Notes: a model not told the origin generated them from the sequence alone. A stretch of DNA of 64,000 bases from Streptomyces sp. NBC_00683 (GCF_036226745.1 NZ_CP109013.1:4402001-4466000); one strand, 5' to 3'; shown: positions 32,064 through 42,023, counted from the stretch's first letter. Made by a program: numbers and translations.

Positions 32064-33890
32064 TTAGAAGGCGGCCTCGTCCAGCTCCATCAGCGAGTTG
32101 TCCACGGCCTCGGCGAGCGCGCGCTCGGCCGAGACACCCGGCAGGACGTTCGCGGCGAAGAACTTCGCGGCGGCGATCTTGCCCTGGTAGAAGGCGACGT
32201 CCTTCGGGGAGGCGCTCGGCAGCTTCTCGGCCGCCACGGCCGCACCCTTCAGCAGCAGGTAACCGACGACGACGTCGCCGGAGGCCATGAGCAGGCGGGT
32301 GGTGTTGAGGCCGACCTTGTAGATGTTCTTGACGTCCTCGCCGGTCGCGGTGAGGTCGGTGATCATCGTGCCGACGATCGCCTCGAGGTCCACGACGGCC
32401 TTGGCGAGGTTGTCCAGAGCGCCGGACAGCTCCTCGTTGCCCTGAGCACCCGCGAGGAACTTCTTGATCTCCTCGGAGAGGGTGTTCAGCGAGGCGCCCT
32501 GGTCGCGGACGATCTTCCGGAAGAAGAAGTCCTGGCCCTGGATCGCCGTCGTGCCCTCGTACAGGGTGTCGATCTTGGCGTCACGGATGTACTGCTCGAC
32601 CGGGTACTCCTGGAGGTAGCCGGAGCCGCCGAAGGTCTGGAGCGACTGCGCGAGCTGCTCGTAGGACTTCTCGGAGCCGTAGCCCTTCACGATCGGGAGC
32701 AGCAGGTCGTTGAGGCCGTTCAGCGCCTTGGCGTCCTCGCCCGCGGCCTCCTGCACCTGGATCGCGTCCTGGACGGAGGCGGTGTACAGCACGAGGGAGC
32801 GCATGCCCTCCGCGTACGCCTTCTGCGTCATGAGGGAGCGGCGCACGTCGGGGTGGTGCGTGATGGTGACCTTGGGGGCCGTCTTGTCCATGAACTGCGA
32901 CAGGTCGGTGCCCTGGACGCGCTCCTTGGCGTACTCCAGCGCGTTGAGGTAGCCGGTCGACAGGGCGGCGATGGCCTTCGTGCCGACCATCATGCGGGCG
33001 AACTCGATGATGCGGAACATCTGGCGGATGCCCTCGTGCTTGTCACCGATGAGCCAGCCCTTCGCGGGGTGCTGGTCGCCGAAGGTCATCTCGCAGGTGT
33101 TGGACGCCTTGAGGCCCATCTTGTGCTCGACGTTCGTCGCGTAGACGCCGTTGCGCGCACCGAGCTCACCGGTGGTCCAGTCGAACTCGAACTTGGGGAC
33201 CAGGAAGAGGGACAGCCCCTTGGTGCCCGGGCCCGCGCCCTCGGGGCGTGCCAGCACGTAGTGGAGGATGTTCTCGGACATGTCGTGCTCGCCCGAGGTG
33301 ATGAAGCGCTTCACACCCTCGATGTGCCAGGAGCCGTCCTCCTGCTCGACGGCCTTGGTGCGGCCGGCGCCCACGTCCGAACCGGCGTCCGGCTCGGTCA
33401 GCACCATCGTCGAGCCCCACTGCTTCTCGACGGCGATCTCCGCGACCTTCTTCTGCGCGTCGTTGCCCTCGTCGAAGAGGATGCCGGCGAACGCCGGGCC
33501 GGACGAGTACATCCAGACGGCCGGGTTGGAACCGAGCAGCAGCTCCGCGTAGCCCCAGATCAGGGAGCGGGGGGAGGTGGTGCCGCCGATCTCCTCGGGA
33601 AGGCCCAGGCGCCAGTACTCGGAGTCCATGAAGGCCTGGTACGACTTCTTGAAGGTGTCGGGGACCGGCGCGGTGTTGGTCTCCGGGTCGAAGACCGGCG
33701 GGTTGCGGTCGGCGTCGGCGTAGGAGTCGGCGAGCTCGTTCTCCGCGAGCCGGGTGATCTCGTCAAGGATGGTCTTCGCCGTGTCGACGTCCATCTCCGC
33801 GAACGGGCCGGTGCCGTACAGCTTGTCGCGCCCGAGGACCTCGAAGAGGTTGAACTCGATGTCGCGGAGATTCGACTTGTAGTGCCCCAT
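32064..33890 (-). CDS. Acyl-CoA dehydrogenase, large FadE5-like type
   Basis: FAD-dependent acyl-CoA dehydrogenase of 608 aa, about 200 residues longer than classical ACADs because of an N-terminal domain and a C-terminal extension, as in actinobacterial FadE5. It oxidises acyl-CoA to enoyl-CoA. FAD/substrate segments [17 protein letters not shown] and RFITSGEHD, the [20 protein letters not shown] helix and the catalytic base region [11 protein letters not shown] are all present. ATG 33890 has GGAG 8 nt upstream. It is divergent from an SseB gene; a weak TAC-N6-GTA dyad lies in the shared region at 33996. Confidence 0.9.
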   Translation of the reverse strand: MGHYKSNLRDIEFNLFEVLGRDKLYGTGPFAEMDVDTAKTILDEITRLAENELADSYADADRNPPVFDPETNTAPVPDTFKKSYQAFMDSEYWRLGLPEEIGGTTSPRSLIWGYAELLLGSNPAVWMYSSGPAFAGILFDEGNDAQKKVAEIAVEKQWGSTMVLTEPDAGSDVGAGRTKAVEQEDGSWHIEGVKRFITSGEHDMSENILHYVLARPEGAGPGTKGLSLFLVPKFEFDWTTGELGARNGVYATNVEHKMGLKASNTCEMTFGDQHPAKGWLIGDKHEGIRQMFRIIEFARMMVGTKAIAALSTGYLNALEYAKERVQGTDLSQFMDKTAPKVTITHHPDVRRSLMTQKAYAEGMRSLVLYTASVQDAIQVQEAAGEDAKALNGLNDLLLPIVKGYGSEKSYEQLAQSLQTFGGSGYLQEYPVEQYIRDAKIDTLYEGTTAIQGQDFFFRKIVRDQGASLNTLSEEIKKFLAGAQGNEELSGALDNLAKAVVDLEAIVGTMITDLTATGEDVKNIYKVGLNTTRLLMASGDVVVGYLLLKGAAVAAEKLPSASPKDVAFYQGKIAAAKFFAANVLPGVSAERALAEAVDNSLMELDEAAF

Positions 33891-34056
33891 GGGAAGGCTC
33901 CGTAATCAATAGCAGTGGCGCGCAGCGCCCCGTGGAGGAGTGAGGATCGGGCGACGGGCGGACGTGGGTATATCAGCTGACCCCTACGATGATGCTACCC
34001 GTCAGTAATAAGACGCAACCCCTCAAGGCTCGATGTGTCCGATTACTCTTTGCGGC

Positions 34057-34497
34057 ATGTATGGCTACGACCAGAACCCGGGTGCACAGCAGCAGATGGG
34101 TGGCGGCTACGGCGAGCAGCCGCTGTATCCCGAACCCTCGCCGCCCTCCCTGGCTGACGCGGTACGGGCCTTCACGACCGGCTCCCTGTCGGCGGAGGAC
34201 TTCCAGCAGATCTTCGCGACCTCGAAGGTCTACTGCCCACGCGGCGACAACCCCGGATTCCTGGCCCTCCACAACACGCAGCAGCCGGTGATCCCCATGT
34301 TCACCACGCTCAAGGAGCTGCGGCGTTATGCGGGCAAGGAGTCCAAGTACTTCGTGATCACCGGGGCCGAGGTGATCGACCTGCTGCCGACCGGCTACGG
34401 CTTCGTCCTGGACATGGAGGGCGATCACCGCATGGTCTTCGACGCCAAGGCGGTGGAGCAGATGGTCGACTTCGCCATGCGCCGCATGTACGGCTGA
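34057..34497 (+). CDS. SseB N-terminal domain protein
   Basis: Protein of 146 aa carrying the SseB N-terminal domain, here used outside type III secretion and common as single-domain proteins in Streptomyces. A Gly/Gln/Pro-rich 30-residue N-terminal tail (YDQNPGAQQQMGGGYGEQP) precedes the domain, whose core is VYCPRGDNPGFLALHNTQQ and YFVITGAEVIDLLPTGYGF. Function unknown; possibly enhances serine sensitivity or scaffolding as in namesakes. ATG 34057 is chosen over the in-frame start at 34033. It is divergent from the acyl-CoA dehydrogenase and followed by a T-tailed terminator. Confidence 0.75.
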   Translation: MYGYDQNPGAQQQMGGGYGEQPLYPEPSPPSLADAVRAFTTGSLSAEDFQQIFATSKVYCPRGDNPGFLALHNTQQPVIPMFTTLKELRRYAGKESKYFVITGAEVIDLLPTGYGFVLDMEGDHRMVFDAKAVEQMVDFAMRRMYG

Positions 34498-34555
34498 GGG
34501 CGGCGCGGCCTCAAGGCCTTCGCCGCTGCGCGGACGCTGATCGCGGGACCCGGGG

Positions 34556-34589
34556 AGGGGCCCGTACCGACTGGGTACGGGCCCCTTTT
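34556..34589 (+). terminator. Intrinsic terminator, 13-bp stem with T-tail
   Basis: AGGGGCCCGTACC (34556-34568) and its complement (34574-34586) form a perfect stem with a 5-nt loop, followed by TTTT (34586-34589). It closes the SseB transcript. Confidence 0.88.
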
Positions 34590-34640
34590 CGCGGTCCGGG
34601 ACCGGACGGGAATGAATGCCGCCTTGCTAGATGTTCACCA

Positions 34641-34655
34641 TTCAACTAAATTGGA
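34641..34655. promoter_or_regulatory. AT-rich near-palindrome upstream of the pirin gene
   Basis: TTCAACTAAATTGGA is a 15-bp dyad of TTCAA-N5-TTGAA form with one mismatch, in a locally AT-rich patch (34625-34660) 29 nt upstream of the start codon. The shape is that of MarR-family operators; no regulator is adjacent. Confidence 0.4.
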
Positions 34656-34683
34656 TGCAGAAGACCCTCCGGAGGTGGCTCCC

Positions 34684-35640
34684 ATGCCCGCAGTGACCGT
34701 CGAAAACCCGCTGACCCTGCCCAAGGTCGCCGCCCCGGCCGATGCCGTGGCCCGTCCCGTGCTGACCGTCACGACCGCGCCGAGCGGCTTCGAGGGTGAG
34801 GGCTTCCCGGTGCGGCGCGCCTTCGCCGGGATCAACTACCGGCACCTCGACCCGTTCATCATGATGGACCAGATGGGTGAGGTGGAGTACGCCGCCGGAG
34901 AGCCCAAGGGCACCCCCTGGCACCCGCACCGCGGCTTCGAGACCGTCACCTACCTCATCGACGGATCCTTCATCCACCAGGACAGCAACGGTGGCGGCGG
35001 CACCATCGAGAACGGCGACACCCAGTGGATGACGGCGGGCTCCGGCCTGCTGCACATCGAGGCCCCGCCGGAGTCCCTCGTCATGTCGGGCGGCCTCTTC
35101 CACGGCCTCCAGCTCTGGGTGAACCTGCCCAAGGCCGACAAGATGATGGCCCCGCGCTACCAGGACATCCGCGGCGGCCAGGTCCAGCTCCTCGCCTCCC
35201 CGGACGGCGGCGCGCTCCTGCGCGTCATCGCCGGTGACCTGGACGGCCACCAGGGCCCGGGGATCACGCACACCCCGATCACCATGGTCCACGCGACGGT
35301 CCGGCCGGGCGCCGAGGTGACCCTGCCGTGGCGCGAGGACTTCAACGGCCTCGCGTACGTCCTGGCCGGACGCGGGAGCGTCGGCCAGGAGCGCCGCCCG
35401 GTCCGCATGGGGCAGACCGCCGTGTTCGGTACGGGGTCCTCGCTGACCGTCCGCGCCGACGAGGCGCAGGACGGCAACACCCCGGACCTGGAGGTCGTGC
35501 TGCTCGGCGGCCGTCCCATCCGTGAGCCGATGGCGCACTACGGGCCGTTCGTGATGAACACCCAGGACGAGCTCAAGCAGGCGTTCGACGACTTCCAGGC
35601 CGGCCGCCTCGGTACGGTGCCCGCGGTCCACGGCATGTGA
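34684..35640 (+). CDS. Pirin family protein
   Basis: Bicupin of 318 aa related to pirin/YhhW, iron-binding proteins with quercetin dioxygenase activity or regulatory roles. The N-terminal cupin contains the metal-binding histidines in TPWHPHRGFETVTYLIDG and the glutamate/His cluster in GSGLLHIEAPP; the C-terminal cupin follows from about residue 190. FVMNTQDELKQAFDDFQAGR is the conserved pirin C-terminal helix. ATG 34684 has GGAGG 8 nt upstream, so the longer frame from 34612 is rejected. An AT-rich dyad sits upstream. Confidence 0.9.
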   Translation: MPAVTVENPLTLPKVAAPADAVARPVLTVTTAPSGFEGEGFPVRRAFAGINYRHLDPFIMMDQMGEVEYAAGEPKGTPWHPHRGFETVTYLIDGSFIHQDSNGGGGTIENGDTQWMTAGSGLLHIEAPPESLVMSGGLFHGLQLWVNLPKADKMMAPRYQDIRGGQVQLLASPDGGALLRVIAGDLDGHQGPGITHTPITMVHATVRPGAEVTLPWREDFNGLAYVLAGRGSVGQERRPVRMGQTAVFGTGSSLTVRADEAQDGNTPDLEVVLLGGRPIREPMAHYGPFVMNTQDELKQAFDDFQAGRLGTVPAVHGM

Positions 35641-35654
35641 CCGCACCGCATGGA

Positions 35655-35681
35655 GTACGGGTGACGGACCGTCACCCGTAC
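35655..35681. terminator. Terminator hairpin, 13-bp perfect stem
   Basis: GTACGGGTGACGG (35655-35667) pairs with 35669-35681 around a single A, so the apex must open. It is 14 nt after the pirin stop. Confidence 0.75.
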
Positions 35682-35728
35682 GCCCGTGCGGGCGGGACAC
35701 CGCGTCGGCCCCGTGATCGGGTGGGAGG

Positions 35729-36784
35729 GTGCCTACCCGGAAGCCCCTCCTGCCCGACATCGCGCGGCGGACGGCCGCCTGGTGCGGCGTCCTGCTCCTG
35801 GTCGCCGGTGTCGCGGCAGTGGCGATCTGGCTGAGTGTCGTGCTCAAGACGGCGGTCACCCCGGTCCTGCTGGCCCTGCTCGGCACGGCACTGCTGGGGC
35901 CGGTCCACCGCTGGCTGACCGCCCACAAGGTGAACAGGTCGCTGGCCGCCGGGCTCACCTGCGTGGCACTCGTCGCGGTGGTCGGCGGCGCCGGGTACAT
36001 CGTCGTCACGGTGCTCGTCGACACGGGTGCCCAGATCGTCGACTCGCTGAAGGAGGCCGCGCAGTGGGTCCTCGACCACTTCGACATCGCCGGCGTCGCC
36101 GACGTGGACGACCTCGCCGACAACGCCAAGAGCCTCGTCGAGAAGTTCGGTGCGAGCGCCGCGGGCGGACTGCTCACCGGGATCAGCCTGATCGGCTCAC
36201 TCTTCACCACCAGTGTCCTGGCGCTGCTGCTGACCTTCTTCTTCCTGCGTGACTCCGACCGCGCCGCGGGCCTGGCCCACAGCCTCGCCCCGCGCGGTAC
36301 CGGTGCCCTGGTGGAGGCCATGGGGCGCAGGGCCTTCGAGGCCGTCGAGGGCTTCATGCGCGGAACCACGGTCATCGCCCTCATCGATGCCCTGTGCATC
36401 ACGGTGGGCCTGCTGATCCTGCGGGTGCCCGGCGCGGCGGGGCTGGGGGCACTGGTCTTCGTGGGCGCCTACATCCCGTACCTGGGTGCCTTCCTCTCCG
36501 GCGCGGTCGCGGTGCTGGTCGCGCTCGCCGACCGGGGGTTCGTGATCGCGCTCTGGGCGCTCGGGGTGGTGATCGCGGTCCAGGTGCTGGAGGGCCATGT
36601 CCTGCAGCCGGCCATCCAGAGCCGCACGGTCCAGATGCACCCCGCCATGATCTTGATCGCTCTGACCGCGGGCGCGAGCGTCGCGGGCATCCTGGGCATG
36701 CTGCTCGCGGTGCCGCTCTGCGCGGCGGTGTTCGGCGTGATCGGTGAGCTGCGCAAGGGCTACGAGGCACCTGAACCCTCATGA
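35729..36784 (+). CDS. AI-2E family transporter
   Basis: Integral membrane protein of 351 aa with the PF01594 topology: two N-terminal TM pairs, an amphipathic cytoplasmic region (about 85-155) and a C-terminal four-TM block. Family members include the E. coli AI-2 exporter TqsA and Na+(Li+)/H+ antiporters, so the substrate is open. The signature FVGAYIPYLGAFLSGAVAVLVAL near 245-270 is conserved. GTG 35729 directly abuts a GGGAGG sequence; no better in-frame start exists. It ends 27 bp from the convergent SpoIIE-type gene. Confidence 0.85.
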   Translation: MPTRKPLLPDIARRTAAWCGVLLLVAGVAAVAIWLSVVLKTAVTPVLLALLGTALLGPVHRWLTAHKVNRSLAAGLTCVALVAVVGGAGYIVVTVLVDTGAQIVDSLKEAAQWVLDHFDIAGVADVDDLADNAKSLVEKFGASAAGGLLTGISLIGSLFTTSVLALLLTFFFLRDSDRAAGLAHSLAPRGTGALVEAMGRRAFEAVEGFMRGTTVIALIDALCITVGLLILRVPGAAGLGALVFVGAYIPYLGAFLSGAVAVLVALADRGFVIALWALGVVIAVQVLEGHVLQPAIQSRTVQMHPAMILIALTAGASVAGILGMLLAVPLCAAVFGVIGELRKGYEAPEPS

Positions 36785-36811
36785 CCGCCCGACCACCGAC
36801 ACCCGTGCGTC

Positions 36812-38920
36812 TCAGGACTCCGGCGGTTCCGTCGACTCGCACAGCTCGAACCAGATCGACTTCCCCTCCCCCCGCGGATCCACCCCCCACGTGTCGGCGA
36901 GCATCTCCATCAGGACCAGTCCCCGCCCGCTGGACGCCATCTCGCCCGGGCGCCGCTTGTGCGGGAGCTCGTCGCTGGCGTCGGCCACCTCGACCCGCAG
37001 CAGCCGTTCGCCCCGGTCCCCGCTCACCTCGGCGACGAGCAGGGCGTCCCCGTCCGTGTGTACGAGGACGTTCGTCGACATCTCCGAGACCAGCAGCTCC
37101 GCCGCGTCGATCTGCTCCCCGTCGGACCAGTCGTGCAGCAGCTCACGCACCTGCTGCCGGGCGGCGGCGATGCGCTCGGGCTCGGCCTGGGCGATGGTCA
37201 TCGCCGAGCGGCGCCCCGGTGCCGTGCGGGTCGTGGCGCCCTCCCGGCGCAGCACGAGCACCGCGATGTCGTCCTCGCGGCGGTCCACCAGGGGCCCGGT
37301 CGTGTGGTGCGAGCCCGGGCCGTGCACCGCCTGCACCAGGGCGTCGGCGAGCTTCTCCAGGTCCTCGGTGGGCTCCTCCAGGACCGGTCTGAGCCTGGTC
37401 CAGCCGGTGGCCATGTCGTGCCCGCCGGTCTCGATGAGCCCGTCCGTGCACAGCATGATCGTTTCGCCCGGTTCCAGGACGACGCGGGTCGTCGGATAGT
37501 CCGCGTCCTTCTCGATGCCCAGCGGCAGCCCGCCGGCGGTCTGGCGGATCACGGCGGTTCCGTCGACGTTGATCACGACCGGGTCGGGGTGGCCGGCCCG
37601 GGCGATGTCGAGGGTGCCGGTGTCCGGGTCGGCCTCCGCGTACAGGCAGGTGGCGAAGCGTGCCGAGGTGGCCTCGTCCTCCCCCTCCGTGCCGTCGTAC
37701 TCCTCGGTGAGCCCGGACAGGAAGCGCGAGGCACGGGAGAGCACGGCGTCGGGACGGTGCCCCTCGGAGGCGTAGGCCCGCAGGGCGATCCGCAGCTGGC
37801 CCATCAGCCCCGCGGCCCGTACGTCGTGGCCCTGGACATCACCGATGACGAGGGCGATGCGGCCGTTGGGGAGCGGAATCATGTCGTACCAGTCGCCGCC
37901 GACCTGGAGGCCGCCGCCGGTCGGGACGTAGCGGGCGGCCACCGTCAGGCCGGGAACCCCCGGGCCCAGGGACGGCATCATCGCCTTCTGCAGCCCCAGG
38001 GACAGCTCGCGCTCCGTCTCGGCCGCCCCGGCGCGGGCCAGTGCCTGCGCCAGCATCTTGGCCACGGTCGTCAGCACGGCCCGCTCGTCCGGTGAGAAGG
38101 CCACACTGTGCCGGAACGCGGCCATCCAGGCGCCCATGGTGTGCCCCGACACGATCAGCGGCACGAAGGCCCAGGAGCGGCGTCCGAAGCCGCGGGCGAG
38201 CGGCCAGGTGGTCGGGAAGCGCTGCCGGTACGCCTCCGGCGAGGGGAGGTAGATGGCCTGCCCCGTCCGCACCACCTCGGCGGCCGGGTAGTCGGTCTCC
38301 AGGGGCATGTCGGTGAAGGGCTTCTCGTCGCCCATGTTGTGCCCGTGGTGGCCGACGACTGTCAGGCGCTCGCCCGAGATGCCGAAGACGGCCAGCCCGT
38401 CCGGCGAGAACCCGGGCATCGACAGCGACCCGGCGACCCGCAGGACCTCTTCGGTGGACCCGGCTTCGGCCAGCGCGCGCCCCGCGTCCAGCAGGAAGGC
38501 CTCGCGTGAGCGGCGCCAGTCCCCGGTGATCGGGCTGAGCGCGGCCGGGACTCCCGCCGACGGTTCGGCGACCTCCTGGAGGATGCCCATCAGCACGTAC
38601 TCGAAGCGGCCCGGACTCTTGACGGGAACGGGCTTCGAGCGGCTGCGCACGGTACGGAGCACCGTGCCCTGCTCGTCCACGATCCGCAGTCTGGCCTCGG
38701 CAATGGTGTCCTCGGCGATCGCGAAGTTCACCACCCCGTCGATCTCGTTCCAGTCGGCCGGATGGAAGCGGGGGCGCACCTCCTCCGACGGGTAGACCGA
38801 GGCCTCGGCAGGCAGACCGAGCAGCCGGGCCGCCTCCGCGTCGAGCGTGACGGTGCCGGCTGAGCTGTCCCAGCTCCACAGACCGGTCACGATCGCAGCC
38901 AGGATCTCCTCGGTGCGCAT
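36812..38920 (-). CDS. PAS-GAF-PP2C (SpoIIE-type) phosphatase with a fused anti-sigma kinase domain
   Basis: Multidomain regulator of 702 aa. In order: a PAS-like domain (about 8-115), GAF (about 140-295), a SpoIIE/PP2C phosphatase (about 315-560) with metal-binding VGGDWYDMIPL, VIGDVQGHD and the terminal DDIAVLVLR motif, and a C-terminal HATPase domain (about 575-695) with LLVSEMSTNVLVHTDG and GRGLVLMEMLADTWG. This is the RsbU/RsbW-like fusion common in Streptomyces, where it can dephosphorylate and phosphorylate anti-anti-sigma factors in a partner-switching sigma network. The partner is not encoded here. Confidence 0.92.
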   Translation of the reverse strand: MRTEEILAAIVTGLWSWDSSAGTVTLDAEAARLLGLPAEASVYPSEEVRPRFHPADWNEIDGVVNFAIAEDTIAEARLRIVDEQGTVLRTVRSRSKPVPVKSPGRFEYVLMGILQEVAEPSAGVPAALSPITGDWRRSREAFLLDAGRALAEAGSTEEVLRVAGSLSMPGFSPDGLAVFGISGERLTVVGHHGHNMGDEKPFTDMPLETDYPAAEVVRTGQAIYLPSPEAYRQRFPTTWPLARGFGRRSWAFVPLIVSGHTMGAWMAAFRHSVAFSPDERAVLTTVAKMLAQALARAGAAETERELSLGLQKAMMPSLGPGVPGLTVAARYVPTGGGLQVGGDWYDMIPLPNGRIALVIGDVQGHDVRAAGLMGQLRIALRAYASEGHRPDAVLSRASRFLSGLTEEYDGTEGEDEATSARFATCLYAEADPDTGTLDIARAGHPDPVVINVDGTAVIRQTAGGLPLGIEKDADYPTTRVVLEPGETIMLCTDGLIETGGHDMATGWTRLRPVLEEPTEDLEKLADALVQAVHGPGSHHTTGPLVDRREDDIAVLVLRREGATTRTAPGRRSAMTIAQAEPERIAAARQQVRELLHDWSDGEQIDAAELLVSEMSTNVLVHTDGDALLVAEVSGDRGERLLRVEVADASDELPHKRRPGEMASSGRGLVLMEMLADTWGVDPRGEGKSIWFELCESTEPPES

Positions 38921-39115
38921 TGCCCCACTTTATGAAGATGTTCTCCACGGACGCCACCGAGGGACGGCCGCCCGACGGCCGTCCGCGCAGGGTCACCGGC
39001 CGCGTCCGGTGCGGCCCGGGAGGCCGTGCGGGATCAATGTCAATGAAGTGGTGCGCCTACGGGCGGTAGCCTGGGGTGTCAATCCACCCCGACCGCGAAG
39101 ACTGGATGAACGACG

Positions 39116-40933
39116 ATGCATCGGTACAGGTCCCACACCTGCGGCGAGCTCCGCGCCTCTGACGTCGGCACCGACGTCCGGCTGAGCGGCTGGCTGCACA
39201 ATCGCCGAGACCTGGGTGGCATCCTCTTCATCGATCTGCGCGACCACTACGGTCTGGTGCAGCTCGTCGCCCGCCCCGGCACTCCCGGCAACGACGCCCT
39301 GTCGAAGCTGACCAAGGAGACGGTCGTCCGGATCGACGGCAAGGTCTCCGCGCGCGGCGCCGACAACGTCAACCCGGAGCTCCCGACCGGCGAGATCGAG
39401 ATCGAGGTCACCGAGGTCGAGGTGCTGGGCGAGGCCGCCCCGCTGCCCTTCACGATCAACGCCGAGGACGGGGTCAACGAGGAGCGGCGCCTGGAGTACC
39501 GCTTCCTCGACCTGCGCCGCGAGCGCATGCACCGCAACATCATGCTGCGCTCGTCCGTGATCGCTTCCATCCGCTCCAAGATGGTGGCCCTCGGCTTCAA
39601 CGAGATGGCGACCCCGATCCTCGCCGCGACGTCCCCCGAGGGCGCCCGCGACTTCGTGGTCCCGTCCCGTCTCAACCCGGGCAAGTTCTACGCCCTTCCG
39701 CAGGCGCCGCAGCAGTTCAAGCAGCTGCTGATGATCTCCGGCTTCGACCGCTACTTCCAGATCGCGCCGTGCTTCCGCGACGAGGACGCCCGCGCCGACC
39801 GTTCGCCCGGCGAGTTCTACCAGCTCGACGTCGAGATGTCGTTCGTCGAGCAGGAGGACGTCTTCCAGCCGATCGAGAAGCTCATGACCGAGCTCTTCGA
39901 GGAGTTCGGCAACGGCCGCCCTGTCACCTCGCCGTTCCCGCGCATCCCGTTCCGCGAGTCGATGCTGAAGTACGGCAACGACAAGCCGGACCTGCGTGCC
40001 CAGCTGGAACTCGTCGACATCTCCGACATCTTCGCGGACTCGGAGTTCAAGGCCTTCGCCGGCAAGCACGTCCGCGCCCTTCCGGTGCCGGACACCGCGG
40101 GCCAGTCCCGGAAGTTCTTCGACGGCCTCGGTGCGTACGCGGTCGAGCACGGCGCCAAGGGCCTCGCCTGGGTCCGCGTCGGCGAGGACGGCACGCTGGC
40201 GGGCCCGATCGCCAAGTTCCTCACCGAGACGGACATCAAGACCCTCACCGAGCGCCTCTCCCTCGTCCCGGGCCACGCCGTCTTCTTCGGCGCGGGCGAG
40301 TTCGACGAGGTCTCCAAGATCATGTCCGTCGTCCGCGTCGAGGCCGCCAAGCGCGCCGGCCACTTCGAGGAGGGCGTCTTCCGCTTCTGCTGGATCGTCG
40401 ACTTCCCGATGTACGAGAAGGACGAGGACACCGGGAAGATCGACTTCTCGCACAACCCGTTCTCCATGCCCCAGGGCGGCATGAAGGACCTGGAGGAGAA
40501 GGACCCGCTCGACATCCTGGCGTGGCAGTACGACATCGTCTGCAACGGCATCGAACTGTCCTCCGGCGCCATCCGTAACCACGAGCCCGAGGTCATGCTG
40601 AAGGCCTTCGCGATCGCCGGTTACGAGGCGGAGACCGTCGAGAGGGAGTTCGCGGGCATGCTGCGCGCGTTCCGCCTCGGCGCCCCGCCGCACGGTGGCA
40701 TCGCCCCGGGCGTCGACCGCATCGTGATGCTGCTGGCCGACGAGCCCAACATCCGGGAGACGATCGCCTTCCCGCTCAACGGCAACGCCCAGGACCTGAT
40801 GATGGGCGCCCCGAGCGAGCTGGACGAGACCCGCCTGCGTGAGCTGAACATCCAGCTCCGCAAGCCCGTCGCGTCGGCCAAGGAGAAGGCGGAGGCCAAG
40901 GACTCCGTGGCGAGGGACACCGGCGCGAAGTAA
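39116..40933 (+). CDS. aspS: Aspartyl-tRNA synthetase
   Basis: Class II aminoacyl-tRNA synthetase of 605 aa with the bacterial AspRS layout: an N-terminal OB-fold anticodon-binding domain (about 1-110), a catalytic domain with motif 2 [20 protein letters not shown] (near 221-240), a GAD insertion domain (about 290-410) and motif 3 [16 protein letters not shown] near 525. A Lys/Glu/Ala-rich tail ends the protein. It charges tRNA-Asp; whether it also mischarges tRNA-Asn depends on gatCAB and asnS elsewhere. ATG 39116 is fixed by the conserved [12 protein letters not shown]. It is followed by a parS-like site and a T-tailed terminator. Confidence 0.97.
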   Translation: MHRYRSHTCGELRASDVGTDVRLSGWLHNRRDLGGILFIDLRDHYGLVQLVARPGTPGNDALSKLTKETVVRIDGKVSARGADNVNPELPTGEIEIEVTEVEVLGEAAPLPFTINAEDGVNEERRLEYRFLDLRRERMHRNIMLRSSVIASIRSKMVALGFNEMATPILAATSPEGARDFVVPSRLNPGKFYALPQAPQQFKQLLMISGFDRYFQIAPCFRDEDARADRSPGEFYQLDVEMSFVEQEDVFQPIEKLMTELFEEFGNGRPVTSPFPRIPFRESMLKYGNDKPDLRAQLELVDISDIFADSEFKAFAGKHVRALPVPDTAGQSRKFFDGLGAYAVEHGAKGLAWVRVGEDGTLAGPIAKFLTETDIKTLTERLSLVPGHAVFFGAGEFDEVSKIMSVVRVEAAKRAGHFEEGVFRFCWIVDFPMYEKDEDTGKIDFSHNPFSMPQGGMKDLEEKDPLDILAWQYDIVCNGIELSSGAIRNHEPEVMLKAFAIAGYEAETVEREFAGMLRAFRLGAPPHGGIAPGVDRIVMLLADEPNIRETIAFPLNGNAQDLMMGAPSELDETRLRELNIQLRKPVASAKEKAEAKDSVARDTGAK

Positions 40934-40953
40934 GCGTCAGCGGTTCCGCTTCG

Positions 40954-40967
40954 GTTCCACGTGAAAC
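40954..40967. promoter_or_regulatory. parS: parS-like site with one mismatch
   Basis: GTTCCACGTGAAAC differs from the parS consensus at one position (T to C at the fourth base). It sits 20 nt after the aspS stop, and its last two bases enter the left arm of the aspS terminator. It is probably a lower-affinity ParB site. Confidence 0.7.
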
Positions 40968-40998
40968 AGTCCCCGGCCGCCCGGCCGGGGACTGTTTT
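40966..40998 (+). terminator. Intrinsic terminator of aspS
   Basis: ACAGTCCCCGGCCG (40966-40979) and its complement (40982-40995) form a 14-bp stem with a CC apex and a TTTT tail (40995-40998). Confidence 0.9.
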
Positions 40999-41078
40999 CG
41001 TGCGCGCACGGGATACGCACAGGAACGCACAGCCTGCGCTCACGTCCCTGCCAGCTGGGCTGCCTAGCCTCACCCCTC

Positions 41079-42023
41079 ATGACAGAGAATCAGGGACCCG
41101 CACACAAGAAGGATCTGACCCGCCGACGCGTGATCCTCGCAGGTGGTGCGGCCATGGCCGCCGCAGGCATCGGTGCCGGGGTCGTCGCGACTGCCTCGGC
41201 CGGCGAGGAGAAGAGCGGCAACAGCAAGAAGAGCGGTCAGGGCGAGGCGTGCTACCGGCTGACCTCGGAGACCACCGAGGGCCCGTACTACATCGACGCC
41301 GACAAGATCCGGAAGGACATCACGGAGGACAAGGAGGGCATCCCGCTGACCCTCCGGCTCAAGGTGATCGACTCCGACACCTGCAAGCCGCTGAAGCGGG
41401 CCGCCGTCGACATCTGGCACTGCGACGCGCTGGGGATCTACTCCGGCTACGAGAGCATGAGCCAGGGCGGCCCCGGCGGTGGCGGTACCCCGCCGAGCGG
41501 CGCCCCCACGGACGCGCCGACGGATGCCCCGACCGACGCCCCCACGGGCACTCCGACCGGGACTCCCCCGTCCGGCGGCCCCGGTGGCGGAGGCGGCGGG
41601 CACAGCGAACCCACCGACGACGAGCGGTACCTGCGGGGCACACAGCTCACGGACCAGCACGGGTACGTGGAGTTCAGGACGATCTTCCCCGGCTGGTACC
41701 AGGGCCGTGCCGTGCACATCCACACCAAGGTGCACGTCGGCGGGAAGATGACCGACGCCGGGTACGAGGGCGGGCACACCTGCCACACCGGCCAGTTCTT
41801 CTTCGCCGAGTCCGCGGTCCTCGACTCGGCCAGGATCGAGCCGTACGCGACCAGCACCACCACCCGCACGACGCTGACCGAGGACACCATCTACGACCAG
41901 AGCGGTGTCACGGGCGGGCTGCTCAAGCTCAGCTACGGCAAGGGCCGGATGGGGCGCGGAGTGATCGGCTCGATCACGATGGGCGTCGACCCGGACGAGA
42001 CCAACGACGGCACCGGCCTCTAG
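41079..42023 (+). CDS. Secreted intradiol ring-cleavage dioxygenase-like protein (Tat substrate)
   Basis: Protein of 314 aa with a Tat signal (DLTRRRVILAGG, twin Arg at 15-17) and an intradiol dioxygenase fold. Fe(III) ligands are the Tyr in TTEGPYYID, the Tyr in FPGWYQGR and the two His in AVHIHTKV. A Gly/Pro/Thr low-complexity insert (about 130-175, repeating APTDAPTD) interrupts the fold. Extracytoplasmic intradiol enzymes in Streptomyces have been linked to degradation of lignin-derived catechols; the substrate here is unknown. ATG 41079 gives the complete signal. It is single and closed by a hairpin. Confidence 0.85.
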   Translation: MTENQGPAHKKDLTRRRVILAGGAAMAAAGIGAGVVATASAGEEKSGNSKKSGQGEACYRLTSETTEGPYYIDADKIRKDITEDKEGIPLTLRLKVIDSDTCKPLKRAAVDIWHCDALGIYSGYESMSQGGPGGGGTPPSGAPTDAPTDAPTDAPTGTPTGTPPSGGPGGGGGGHSEPTDDERYLRGTQLTDQHGYVEFRTIFPGWYQGRAVHIHTKVHVGGKMTDAGYEGGHTCHTGQFFFAESAVLDSARIEPYATSTTTRTTLTEDTIYDQSGVTGGLLKLSYGKGRMGRGVIGSITMGVDPDETNDGTGL

